From assembly GCF_004123905.1 (NCBI RefSeq), contig NZ_MZXW01000016.1:1054001-1118000 (forward strand): DNA of 64,000 nt, in the 5' to 3' direction. The number at the start of each line of letters is the position of its first letter. The first letter of the stretch is position 1. Source of the stretch: Bradyrhizobium betae. GTDB taxonomy: Bacteria; Pseudomonadota; Alphaproteobacteria; Rhizobiales; Xanthobacteraceae. Position numbers and translations under genes: made by a program. Below the pieces are notes generated by a model. That model was not told the DNA's origin. It saw only the letters and a list, made by a program, of their open reading frames with translations, and did not search any database. Positions 18,377 to 26,221 of this stretch are shown here, piece after piece.

Positions 18377-18649
18377 GGCGCGTCTCCCCTTGTTTGCGCT
18401 GCGGCACCGCTGCCGCCAGCGCCCTCATCTGAACGAGCGCCAACGTTTCCGGTTCCATCATCCGCGATAGGTCGCGTGCGCCAGCCGAGGTGGAGCAGGC
18501 TGCATCTGGCGGCTAGGCGCTGGGCATGGATTCAGCGCGGCGCGACAGGACGATCGGCTTCCCTTGCCTCGGCGTGACGGTGCTCGGCTGCGCGAATGGG
18601 CAGCGATGGCGCTCACGCTCGGCGGCGTGACGCAGGCGTTGCAGCGGGT

Positions 18650-19906
18650 CTAGAGACGCTGTGGTGCAGCTCGCGGCAAGGCAGGTGCAGCCTGCGTCCG
18701 GCGCCACAGCAGTGTCAGCAAGAGAACCAGCAATGCCATCAGTGCGAAGCCGCCGAGGGCGGGTGCGAAATGCTGATCGAGATCGGCCTTCTGCCCGAAC
18801 TGCACTGCAAGCCGCGCCGATTGCAGCAGACCATAGGCTCCCGCGAGCAGGATCAGCCCGCAAATGATGTTGCGCTCGCGCGGGCTCGCCACTTTGGGAA
18901 GATCGGGCAGGATCAAAGCGAGACCGATCCCGAGCATCGGCAGGTCATAATCATAAGCGTAGGGACTGATCATCACCGATACCATCACGGTGACGCCGAG
19001 GGCGAATTTGGACGAAGCGCCGCGCACCGTTCCGAGAAGGACGGCGAACAAGGCCAGCCCCGCAACGGCCGTTTGTCCCCAGAAGGCGGCGCTTGCGGGA
19101 AAGCCGGCCTTGTACAGCGCCGCATAGGTCGAGATCATGCGGAAGAGCGGATAAAAACCCTGCTCGAGATAGCTCGCCGATACCCTGATCGCCCCCAACC
19201 ATGCGAACCAGATCTGCCAGCCGAACAGGAATGTGCAAAGCAGGGAGCTCGCCAATACGACGGCCGCAGCCGTTCCGAGCGCAATCCAGCGCCGTGTCAC
19301 GAGCAGATAGACGCCGGCGGCAATCGCAAGATGCGGCTTGATCACCATGGCGCCAAGTGCGAGGCCGGCCAATAGCTGCCGCCGTTCGACGTTGAGGCAG
19401 ACGAGTGCGATCAGTGCGCCGGTGAGAAAGCCATTCTGCCCGCATCCGATGTTGATCGCGAGCGCCGGAAGCAGGATCACCAGCACTTGCGCGAAATTCA
19501 CGCCCGAGATCGCGCGCAGGGTTACGAGATAGAGCGCGAGTGTTGCGGTGGTGAACAGGAGATAGCCGACGCCGACCGGCAGGAACGCGAACGGCGCGAG
19601 CAGGAGACCGTATTGTGGCGGATAGGTCCAGGGCATGAATCTGGTCATGCCGCCGGCTGCCTCCGTCTGCATCTTGAGCAGCGCCTCGAAGTGATAGACT
19701 TGGTCGAGGTCGCCGCGCCAGACGCGCTGCGCGACGATGTGGAAGGCGTCGAAATCGGCGAGATCGCGATCCGCCCAGCCGCCCCAGCGGGCGAACCAGA
19801 AGGTCTTGAAAGCCACCATCACCGCCAGCGCTGCCAGCACGAAACTCACATAGGTCGTCCGCTTCGACGGCGAGAGCTGAACCTGTTCCAGTGTTTCGGC
19901 GAGCAT
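18650..19906 (-). CDS. GT87-family membrane glycosyltransferase (DUF2029)
   Basis: 418 residues with about ten membrane helices. Near the N-terminus the loop WADRDLADFDAFHIVAQRVW carries the acidic residues expected for the catalytic site of polyprenyl-phosphate-dependent glycosyltransferases of GT-C fold. FMPWTYPPQYGLLLAPFAF is the typical second periplasmic stretch of GT87/DUF2029. Such enzymes use lipid-linked mannose or similar sugars to decorate lipids or glycans outside the membrane. The start ATG 19906 replaces a longer frame to 19969. It is divergent from the GH16 gene. Confidence 0.75.
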   Translation of the reverse strand: MLAETLEQVQLSPSKRTTYVSFVLAALAVMVAFKTFWFARWGGWADRDLADFDAFHIVAQRVWRGDLDQVYHFEALLKMQTEAAGGMTRFMPWTYPPQYGLLLAPFAFLPVGVGYLLFTTATLALYLVTLRAISGVNFAQVLVILLPALAINIGCGQNGFLTGALIALVCLNVERRQLLAGLALGAMVIKPHLAIAAGVYLLVTRRWIALGTAAAVVLASSLLCTFLFGWQIWFAWLGAIRVSASYLEQGFYPLFRMISTYAALYKAGFPASAAFWGQTAVAGLALFAVLLGTVRGASSKFALGVTVMVSVMISPYAYDYDLPMLGIGLALILPDLPKVASPRERNIICGLILLAGAYGLLQSARLAVQFGQKADLDQHFAPALGGFALMALLVLLLTLLWRRTQAAPALPRAAPQRL

Positions 19907-20223
19907 GGGGCGGCGACCTCGAACCTGACGGATGGGGGCCGGGCGGGCAGGTCCGCAGGTCCCTGCCAAACTGCCATTGGGGGGCTTAAGGGACGGTAAC
20001 GAATCCGGAAGGATTTTGGCGGCGGCGCCTCCCTTGCGGAATGGAGGCGCGGGAATCAGGCCCGGTTCGTCGCCGGTCTTGCGCCGGGATGACTCGACTT
20101 TCGGCCGCTCGACATAGGAGTATCTTTTCGAAATCGCCCGCGGCCGCCGGGCGGGCTCGCTTGCCCGTTCGGGGACAGGCGAGCTAACCTCGGCGAGGTT
20201 CCTCAGATGTTCGATGTGCGGTG
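19907..20223. other. Divergent non-coding region between GT87 and GH16 genes
   Basis: 317 bp without a credible gene. It must hold the promoters of both flanking genes, but I recognise no clear -35/-10 pair. The only structure I see is an inverted repeat GCGCCTCC / GGAGGCGC at 20025-20032 and 20043-20050, without a following T-run, plus general GC-rich dyads near 20145-20190. Confidence 0.5.
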
Positions 20224-21225
20224 ATGATCGACCGTTGGGCGAAGGCCGCTCTGGTTGCGATCGGCCTGTCTGCCGTGTCGCCGCCTGTTGCTGCGCAGGA
20301 CGAGCTTCATGACGCGCCTCGCAGCCTGTCGCTGCAAGTCACCACCGATCCTTCCATGATCGCGTGCCGCAGGCTGGAGAGCGTCAATCCCGCCTCGCTC
20401 GTGTTCCTGCCGTTGCGGCGGACTTTCAACGATGATTTCGACGAGCATCCGCTGTCGCACGGACGCTGGGTGCCGCACTATGCCGGTGGCGCGGCGTGGC
20501 CGGAGGCGCGCTACTGGGGCGGCGACGGCTCCGACTTCAAGCGCAAGACCAGCGCCAATGGCGAGCAGCAGATCTATGTCGATCCGCGCTACGCGGGACG
20601 TGCCGGGGCGGCGCTTGGGCTCGATCCCTTCACGGTCAAGGACGGCGTGCTCTCGATCATCGCCAGCCGCACGCCGCCGGAATTGAAGCCGGTGCTGTTC
20701 AACAATGAGTACATCTCGGGAATCCTGACGACGCAGGGCACGTTCGCGCAGAAGCACGGCTATTTCGAAATCCGTGCCAAGGTGCCGGTCGGTCATGCGG
20801 TCTGGCCGGCGTTCTGGATGCTGGCGGATGATGGCGGCTGGCCGCCGGAGGTCGACGTGCTCGAAGGCCGCGGCGAGCGGCCTGGCGATCTCGTGATGAC
20901 GACGCATTGGCGGATTCCGTCGACCCAGAAGATCCAGTCCTGCGGCTTCGACTTCGCGGTCGGCGATGCTTCGAACGCCTTCCACAATTACGGTGTGCTG
21001 TGGGAGGAGGATCGTCTGATCTATTTCATCGACCGCAAACCGGTCTCCGACATCAAGGTCCCCATCGGCTTCGACGATCCCATGTACATGATCGTCAATC
21101 TCGCGATCGGATCGAAATTCTTTCCGGGTGTCAGTCCTGTCGATGCGGAATCGCCACCGAGCGTCGCTTTCGAGATCGACCGGATTTCCGCCTATCAGAT
21201 CGATATAGAGCGGGCGCGGAGATAG
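20224..21225 (+). CDS. Secreted glycoside hydrolase family 16 (endo-beta-glucanase-like)
   Basis: 333 residues. A signal peptide ends near residue 25 (SPPVAAQ). The catalytic motif is PEVDVLE: Glu209, Asp211 and Glu214 follow the GH16 E-x-D-x-x-E pattern (nucleophile, helper, acid/base). Family strands GYFEIRAKVPVGHAVWPAFWML and DRKPVSDIKVP are present. Enzymes of this type cut beta-1,3 or mixed beta-glucans or the succinyl polysaccharides of rhizobia (ExoK, ExsH). A GTG three bases earlier is a possible alternative start. The stop lies 2 bp before the GH1 gene, so the two are coupled and act on related glycans outside the cytoplasm. Confidence 0.88.
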   Translation: MIDRWAKAALVAIGLSAVSPPVAAQDELHDAPRSLSLQVTTDPSMIACRRLESVNPASLVFLPLRRTFNDDFDEHPLSHGRWVPHYAGGAAWPEARYWGGDGSDFKRKTSANGEQQIYVDPRYAGRAGAALGLDPFTVKDGVLSIIASRTPPELKPVLFNNEYISGILTTQGTFAQKHGYFEIRAKVPVGHAVWPAFWMLADDGGWPPEVDVLEGRGERPGDLVMTTHWRIPSTQKIQSCGFDFAVGDASNAFHNYGVLWEEDRLIYFIDRKPVSDIKVPIGFDDPMYMIVNLAIGSKFFPGVSPVDAESPPSVAFEIDRISAYQIDIERARR

Positions 21226-21227
21226 CG

Positions 21228-22688
21228 ATGCCAGCGGACGTCTCGCGGCGCGATTTTACAAAGCTCGCCGGCCTCGCCGCGCTGGGCACGGCGGCGGGCG
21301 CCAGGGCTGCGGGGAATGAAACGCCGGCGGCCGATCGCCACGCGCCCTTCCCGAAGGATTTTTTGTGGGGCACGGCGACCTCGTCCTACCAGATCGAAGG
21401 TGCCGTCAACGAGGACGGCCGCGGCAAGTCGATCTGGGACATTTTCAGCCACACGCCCGGCAAGATCGAGGATGGATCCACCGGCGATCGCGCCAACGAG
21501 CACTATCACCGCTACAAGGAGGACGTCGCGCTGATCAAGGCGATCGGCGTCAAGGCCTACCGCTTCTCGATCGCATGGCCGCGGGTGTTCCCCGAAGGAG
21601 CGGGCCAGCCCAATCCGAAAGGGCTCGACTTCTACAACCGCCTCGTCGACGAGTTGCTCGCGAACGGCATCGACCCCTACGCCACGCTCTATCACTGGGA
21701 CCTGCCGCAAGCGCTTCAGGATCGTGTTGGCGGATGGTCATCGAGTGATACGTCGAAAGCCTTTGCGGATTACGCGTCATACGTCGCCGCGCGCCTGACC
21801 GATCGTGTCAAAAACATCTTTACCGTGAACGAGGTCGGGCGCTTCGTGAACTTCGGCTATGGCTGGGGTATCGACGCACCCGGCCTCAAGCTGCCGGCGG
21901 CCCAACTCAACCAGGCCCGCCATCATGTCGCGCTCGCGCACGGACTTGCCGTGCAGGCGATCCGCGCCTCCGGGCGGGCCGGTACCCGCGTCGGTGCGGC
22001 CGAGAATATCGCGGCTTGCGTGCCGGCGATCGCAACGCCGGACAACATCCGCGCTGCCGAGATCGCGACGCGCGAGCTCAATGCCGGCTTCCTCGGCGTG
22101 GTGCTGGAGGGCAAATACACCGACGGCTTCCTCGCCTATGCCGGCGCGGACGCGCCAAAATTCACGGCCGAGGAATTGAAGATCATCGGCACGCCGAACG
22201 ATTTCGTCGGCCTCAACATCTACGCGCCGCAATATTACGTCATCGCCTCCGACCGTGCGCCCGGCTTCCATGTGTTGCCGTTCCCGACCTCGTTCCCGCA
22301 CATGAATTCGGAATGGCTCCGCGTCGGTCCTGAAGTGATCTACTGGGCGCCGCGCCTCGCCGCAAAGATCTGGAACATCGACAATATCTACATCAGCGAG
22401 AACGGCACCTCGTCCGAGGACAGGATTTCCGCCGACGGCCAGGTCTACGATCTCGACCGCATCATGTTCCTTCGCAACTATCTCACCCAGATGCAGCGCG
22501 CGGTGGCCGACGGCGTGCCGATCCGCGGCTATTTCCTCTGGAGCCTGATGGACAATTTCGAGTGGATTTTTGGCTACGGCAAACGCTTCGGGCTGTACCG
22601 GGTCGACTTCGAGACGCAGGCAAGGGTGCCGAAACTGAGCGCGGCGTTCTATCGCGACGTGGTGGCACGGAACGCGATCGGGGTGTGA
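21228..22688 (+). CDS. Tat-exported GH1 beta-glucosidase
   Basis: 486 residues. The N-terminus has a twin-arginine motif (SRRDFTKLAGLAALG), so the folded enzyme is probably sent to the periplasm. The GH1 start FPKDFLWGTATSSYQIEG is at residues 41-58. The acid/base is Glu202 in TVNEV; most GH1 enzymes have N-E-P here, so the Pro is replaced. The nucleophile is Glu391 in ISENG. FLWSLMDNFEW near the end binds the sugar. It should remove terminal beta-glucose from oligosaccharides released by the GH16 enzyme encoded 2 bp upstream. Start at ATG 21228; the longer frame upstream lies within the GH16 gene. Confidence 0.92.
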   Translation: MPADVSRRDFTKLAGLAALGTAAGARAAGNETPAADRHAPFPKDFLWGTATSSYQIEGAVNEDGRGKSIWDIFSHTPGKIEDGSTGDRANEHYHRYKEDVALIKAIGVKAYRFSIAWPRVFPEGAGQPNPKGLDFYNRLVDELLANGIDPYATLYHWDLPQALQDRVGGWSSSDTSKAFADYASYVAARLTDRVKNIFTVNEVGRFVNFGYGWGIDAPGLKLPAAQLNQARHHVALAHGLAVQAIRASGRAGTRVGAAENIAACVPAIATPDNIRAAEIATRELNAGFLGVVLEGKYTDGFLAYAGADAPKFTAEELKIIGTPNDFVGLNIYAPQYYVIASDRAPGFHVLPFPTSFPHMNSEWLRVGPEVIYWAPRLAAKIWNIDNIYISENGTSSEDRISADGQVYDLDRIMFLRNYLTQMQRAVADGVPIRGYFLWSLMDNFEWIFGYGKRFGLYRVDFETQARVPKLSAAFYRDVVARNAIGV

Positions 22689-22894
22689 GGCTAAGTCCTA
22701 ACCGGACTACGCTCTATCCATGCATCATTGGCGGCAGACGCCGCGCGAGGGCGCCGCTCGTCATTTCTTGAGGGACACTCGCACATTCCCGGCCGCTCCG
22801 TTGCAATCGAAACAAAGATCCCACGATCAGAAACATTCCCGTAGCGCGGCCCACGCACAGAAAGGCGGTGAAGCTAACCACCAAAGGAATGAAC

Positions 22895-24238
22895 ATGAGC
22901 CGTCAATTCGGGCAGCGCGCAGTCGTCATCGGGGCGGGGATGGGTGGATTATCCGCGGCCGGGGCGCTTGCCTCTGCGTTCAGGGAGGTCATCATTCTAG
23001 AGCGCGAGGCGCTACCGGCTTCAGTCATGTCCCGTGCCGGCGTTCCCCAGGACCGACACCCACATCTTCTGCTGGCCGGAGGATTGCAGGCACTCGACTC
23101 CCTGTTCCCGGGATACGAGCGCGACCTTGCCGACGCCGGTGCAGTTCCCGTGAATGCCTTCAAGGACATTCAATACGAGCGGCCGGATGTCGGCGCCCTG
23201 CCGCGACGCGATTGCGGCACGACGCTGCTGTGTGCCTCGCGGCCGTTGATCGAGCACACCTTGCGCCGGAAGGTGATGGCGATCGCCAATATCAAATTGC
23301 AGACGCAAAGCCGTGTGACGGAGATCGTGCCCGCGGCGAGCCGGCCGCTGGTCAAGTTCGAGAACGACGCCGGTGTTGGTGCCGCGATCGAAGCGGATCT
23401 CGTGGTCGATGCGTCCGGCCGCGGTGCGCCGACGCTCGGCTTGCTCGATGTGCTCGGCTGGGAGAAGCCGCAGGAGACCGCCGTCGGTGTCGACATCAGC
23501 TACACGACCGCAGTTCTTCGACCCGGGAATGTCTCGTCCGATTGGAAAATTCTGGTCACGTTGCCCGATCCGGCGACGTCGGCGACATCCGGGTTGATCA
23601 TCCCTCTCGAAGGTGGGCGCTGGATTACATCGATCTCCCATCACGGCGCGCCGGACCGCCCGAAGACCTGGGAAGAGTTTCTTGCCGTTGCGCGCCAACT
23701 GAAGACACCCGCGATCTACAACGCGATCTACAAGCTGTTGCCACCCGGTGGCCTCCGGCATTTCGTCCTGGACGAGAGCCGCTGGCGGCATTTCGAACGG
23801 CTCGAACGGCTGCCGCGCGGGATTCTTCCAGTTGCGGACTCGCTGTGCCGGTTCAATCCGGTCTACGGACAGGGCATGACGGTTGCGGCACGCGAAGCAA
23901 AGCTGCTGCGCGGCATCCTGGATCGCGTTGCCGGGGAAGCGGACCCGATTGAGGCCCTCCAGGCCGCGTTCATGTCCGAAGTGGGCGCGTTCCTTCAAGC
24001 ACCATGGAACATGGGCGTGAACGCCGATTTCGCCTATCCGACCACGAGGGGCGAACGGCCGGAGCACTACGAGGAAAGCCGCCAGTTCGAGGCTGCCCTA
24101 TTCCGCGCGGTCGTGGCCGATCCGGTGGTTCAGAGGGCGTTCTCGGACGTCCTGCAGCTCATGGAGCCGTTCGAGTTGCTCAACGAGCCCGATATGCGGC
24201 GACGGATCGAGGCCCACTCCCTCGCGCAGAATGCCTGA
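22895..24238 (+). CDS. FAD-dependent hydroxylase/epoxidase-like protein
   Basis: 447 residues. The N-terminal dinucleotide site is VVIGAGMGGLSAAG, then the E-R pair of the ribose-binding strand (ILEREAL), and late in the chain PVADSLCRFNPVYGQGMTVAA, which is the D-x6-NP-x-GQG FAD motif of group A flavin monooxygenases and LasC-like epoxidases. Between lie the substrate-domain strands. The protein should hydroxylate or epoxidise an organic substrate with NAD(P)H and O2. I start it at ATG 22895, 6 bases after AAAGGA; GTG 22868 and ATG 22889 are alternatives. It stands alone and ends in a terminator, so no pathway context is visible. Confidence 0.78.
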   Translation: MSRQFGQRAVVIGAGMGGLSAAGALASAFREVIILEREALPASVMSRAGVPQDRHPHLLLAGGLQALDSLFPGYERDLADAGAVPVNAFKDIQYERPDVGALPRRDCGTTLLCASRPLIEHTLRRKVMAIANIKLQTQSRVTEIVPAASRPLVKFENDAGVGAAIEADLVVDASGRGAPTLGLLDVLGWEKPQETAVGVDISYTTAVLRPGNVSSDWKILVTLPDPATSATSGLIIPLEGGRWITSISHHGAPDRPKTWEEFLAVARQLKTPAIYNAIYKLLPPGGLRHFVLDESRWRHFERLERLPRGILPVADSLCRFNPVYGQGMTVAAREAKLLRGILDRVAGEADPIEALQAAFMSEVGAFLQAPWNMGVNADFAYPTTRGERPEHYEESRQFEAALFRAVVADPVVQRAFSDVLQLMEPFELLNEPDMRRRIEAHSLAQNA

Positions 24239-24256
24239 TGTTCGATAAAACGAAGA

Positions 24257-24286
24257 CCCGTCGGCAAGCCGGCGGGCCTTTTGTTT
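24257..24286 (+). terminator. Rho-independent terminator of the flavin enzyme gene
   Basis: A 9-bp stem CCCGTCGGC / GCCGGCGGG with one G-T pair and an AA loop, followed by CCTTTTGTTT, lies about 20 bp after the stop codon. Confidence 0.8.
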
Positions 24287-24342
24287 GCGGTGAGCAAATC
24301 GCATGAATGGCCGGGCGTGCAGCGGTGGACGCTGCATCGACC

Positions 24343-24900
24343 CTACGGATCCAGCTCCGTGTCCCAGTAGAGATAATCCAGCCAGCTGTCGTGCAGGTAG
24401 TTCGGCGGAAACAGGCGGCCGTTGCGGTGGAGCTGGTGCACGGTCGGCGCGAAGGCGTGCTGGCGCGGAAACATCTTGGCCTGCACCGGGGTGAGATTGC
24501 CCTTGCGCAGGTTACACGGCGAGCACGCCGCGACCACGTTCTCCCAGGTGGTCTGGCCGCCTTTGCTGCGCGGGATGATGTGATCGAAAGTGAGGTCTTC
24601 GGGCGAGCCGCAATATTGGCAGGCGAAGCGATCGCGCAGGAAGACGTTGAACCGGGTGAAGGCCGGATGGGTGGTCGGCTTGACGAAGGACTTGAGCGAG
24701 ACGACGCTCGGCAGCTGCATTTGCAGCGTGGGGCTGTGAACCGCCTGGTCGTAATGCGCGACGATGTTGACGCGATCGAGAAACACCGCCTTGATCGCGT
24801 CCTGCCACGACCACAGAGACAGTGGGTAGTAACTCAGCGGCCGGAAGTCCGCGTTCAGGACCAGCACCGGCCAACTGCCTTGCGAGACATGTGCGTTCAA
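24343..24900 (-). CDS. HNH endonuclease family protein
   Basis: 185 residues, found in many bacteria as a stand-alone chromosomal gene. After an N-terminal stretch with LNADFRPLSYYPLSLWSWQD typical of this subgroup, the HNH domain has the zinc pair CQYC, the catalytic core DHIIPRSKGG with the Asp-His, WENVVAAC with the Asn, and the second pair CSPC. It should be a metal-dependent nuclease; its target is unknown. No phage or restriction genes flank it, so a housekeeping repair or RNA-related role is as likely as defence. An imperfect palindrome lies upstream at 24934-24962. Confidence 0.85.
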   Translation of the reverse strand: MNAHVSQGSWPVLVLNADFRPLSYYPLSLWSWQDAIKAVFLDRVNIVAHYDQAVHSPTLQMQLPSVVSLKSFVKPTTHPAFTRFNVFLRDRFACQYCGSPEDLTFDHIIPRSKGGQTTWENVVAACSPCNLRKGNLTPVQAKMFPRQHAFAPTVHQLHRNGRLFPPNYLHDSWLDYLYWDTELDP

Positions 24901-24933
24901 GTAACGCTCCCGGCCTCCAATATACGCTGCGAA

Positions 24934-24962
24934 GCAGCATGTATTGACATACTACATGCAGC
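24934..24962. promoter_or_regulatory. Inverted repeat upstream of the HNH gene
   Basis: GCAGCATGTA and TACATGCAGC (9 of 10 positions pair) flank a 9-base centre, 34-62 bases upstream of the HNH start. An extra dyad ACGCTGC/GCAGCAT overlaps it. This could be an operator or a leader hairpin; which protein might bind is unknown. Confidence 0.4.
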
Positions 24963-25109
24963 GTGACGGGATTGTGAAGCCCGTTGAGCGACTTATTCAG
25001 GCGCATGCAATGCGGCGGCGGGGTGGCAAACGCTCAAAAACGCCGCGATTTGGGAGGGGTCCATGCGAAGCTGGCTGGCCCGGAACTGCCCGACGCCGTT
25101 GCCGGTGCC

Positions 25110-26087
25110 TCATTCCCGCACCCGCTCCAGCTTCTGCAGGCACCGCGTCGCGCGCACGACGGCCGGCATCTCCTCGTTCGGAAAGCTTGTTGTCCAGTTG
25201 GTGACGCCGACCTCGCCGACATAGATGTTGCCCCTCGAATCCAGTGCGATGCCGTGCGGCGCCAGGAATTTGCCGCTGGCAACGCCCGGACCCTCTTCGC
25301 CGCCGAGCCGGGCAACGCGTTTGCCTTGCGCATCGACGATCGACAGCCGCGGGCCGAGATTGGGCACATTGCGGTTGATATCGAGGCCCGGACCGAGCTC
25401 ACCGATTACGAAGGTCGGGTTCTTGGCCCCGCCACAGCAGCACAGCGCGCAGGGGCGGTGCAGATTGTTCCACTGCGTCTCGTATTTGCCCTCGCCGTTG
25501 AACACCTGCACGCGATGGTTCTCGCGGTCGGCGACATAGACCCAGCCGTCGGCATCGGTGGCGATATTGTGCACGATGTTGAACTGGCCGGGATCGGTGC
25601 CGGGCTCGCCCCAGCTTTTGATCAGCTTGCCGTCCGGCGTGTACTTGTGCACGCGCGCATTGCCATAACCGTCGGAGACGTAGATCTCGCCCTTCGGCGA
25701 CAGCGCGGTGTGCGTGCAGCGGTGGAACGGCTCGCCGCTCATGAACGGCGAGGGCTTCTCAGGGATGCCGATCGTCAGCAGCACCTTGCCGTCGGTGGTG
25801 CATTTACGCACGGTGTGGTCGCCGTCGTCGGTGCAATAGAGATTGTCGTCGGCATCAATGTGCAGGCCATGGGCGCGGGAGAACAGGCCTTCGCCAAAGC
25901 TCCGGAGGAAATTGCCCTCGCGGTCCAGCACCACCATCGGATGGGCGCCGCGGTTGAAGACGTAGACGCGGTCCTTGCTGTCGACCGCGACGGACGCAAC
26001 GTCGGTCAGCGTCCAGCCGTCCGGCAATTTCGCAAAATTTTCGACGACGCGGTAGCGGTGCTCGCCGGTGCCGAGAATGGCTGGCAT
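25110..26087 (-). CDS. NHL-repeat beta-propeller protein, PAL-like
   Basis: 325 residues, filled by about six NHL-type repeats (for example SVAVDSKDRVYVFNRG, IATDADGWVYVADREN, GIALDSRGNIYVGEVG), the fold of peptidyl-alpha-hydroxyglycine amidating lyases and many lactonase-like enzymes. No signal peptide is visible. Conserved His and Asp residues at blade edges could bind metal. Odd is a cysteine cluster at residues 213 and 216-218 (RPCALCCCGG) where other members usually have ordinary blade sequence. It is the last gene of the minus-strand cluster, separated from the FMO gene by a palindromic repeat, so cotranscription is uncertain. Function unknown; a hydrolase or lyase on an FMO product is one idea. 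Confidence 0.7.
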   Translation of the reverse strand: MPAILGTGEHRYRVVENFAKLPDGWTLTDVASVAVDSKDRVYVFNRGAHPMVVLDREGNFLRSFGEGLFSRAHGLHIDADDNLYCTDDGDHTVRKCTTDGKVLLTIGIPEKPSPFMSGEPFHRCTHTALSPKGEIYVSDGYGNARVHKYTPDGKLIKSWGEPGTDPGQFNIVHNIATDADGWVYVADRENHRVQVFNGEGKYETQWNNLHRPCALCCCGGAKNPTFVIGELGPGLDINRNVPNLGPRLSIVDAQGKRVARLGGEEGPGVASGKFLAPHGIALDSRGNIYVGEVGVTNWTTSFPNEEMPAVVRATRCLQKLERVRE

Positions 26088-26134
26088 GTGTCCCTTCCTT
26101 TAGCTGTCTCTATCGTACTCGTTTGTATCCGCGT

Positions 26135-26214
26135 CGTCATTGCGAGCGAAGCGAAGCAATCCAGAATCTTTCCACGGGGGCAGTCTGGATTGCTTCGCTT
26201 CGCTCGCAATGACG
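26135..26214. repeat. Extragenic palindromic repeat (CATTGCGAGCGAAGCGAAGC type)
   Basis: Two perfect 31-base arms (26135-26165 and 26184-26214) surround 18 bases. The same family, less perfect, occurs at 49027-49106. It lies between two genes of one strand, where the RNA hairpin might shorten or stabilise the message. Confidence 0.8.
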
Positions 26215-26221
26215 GTGTGGC

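Noticed and set aside
24343..24900. HNH gene as part of a defence island
   Set aside because: No restriction, toxin, retron or phage-related genes flank it; the protein is of a common stand-alone chromosomal type.
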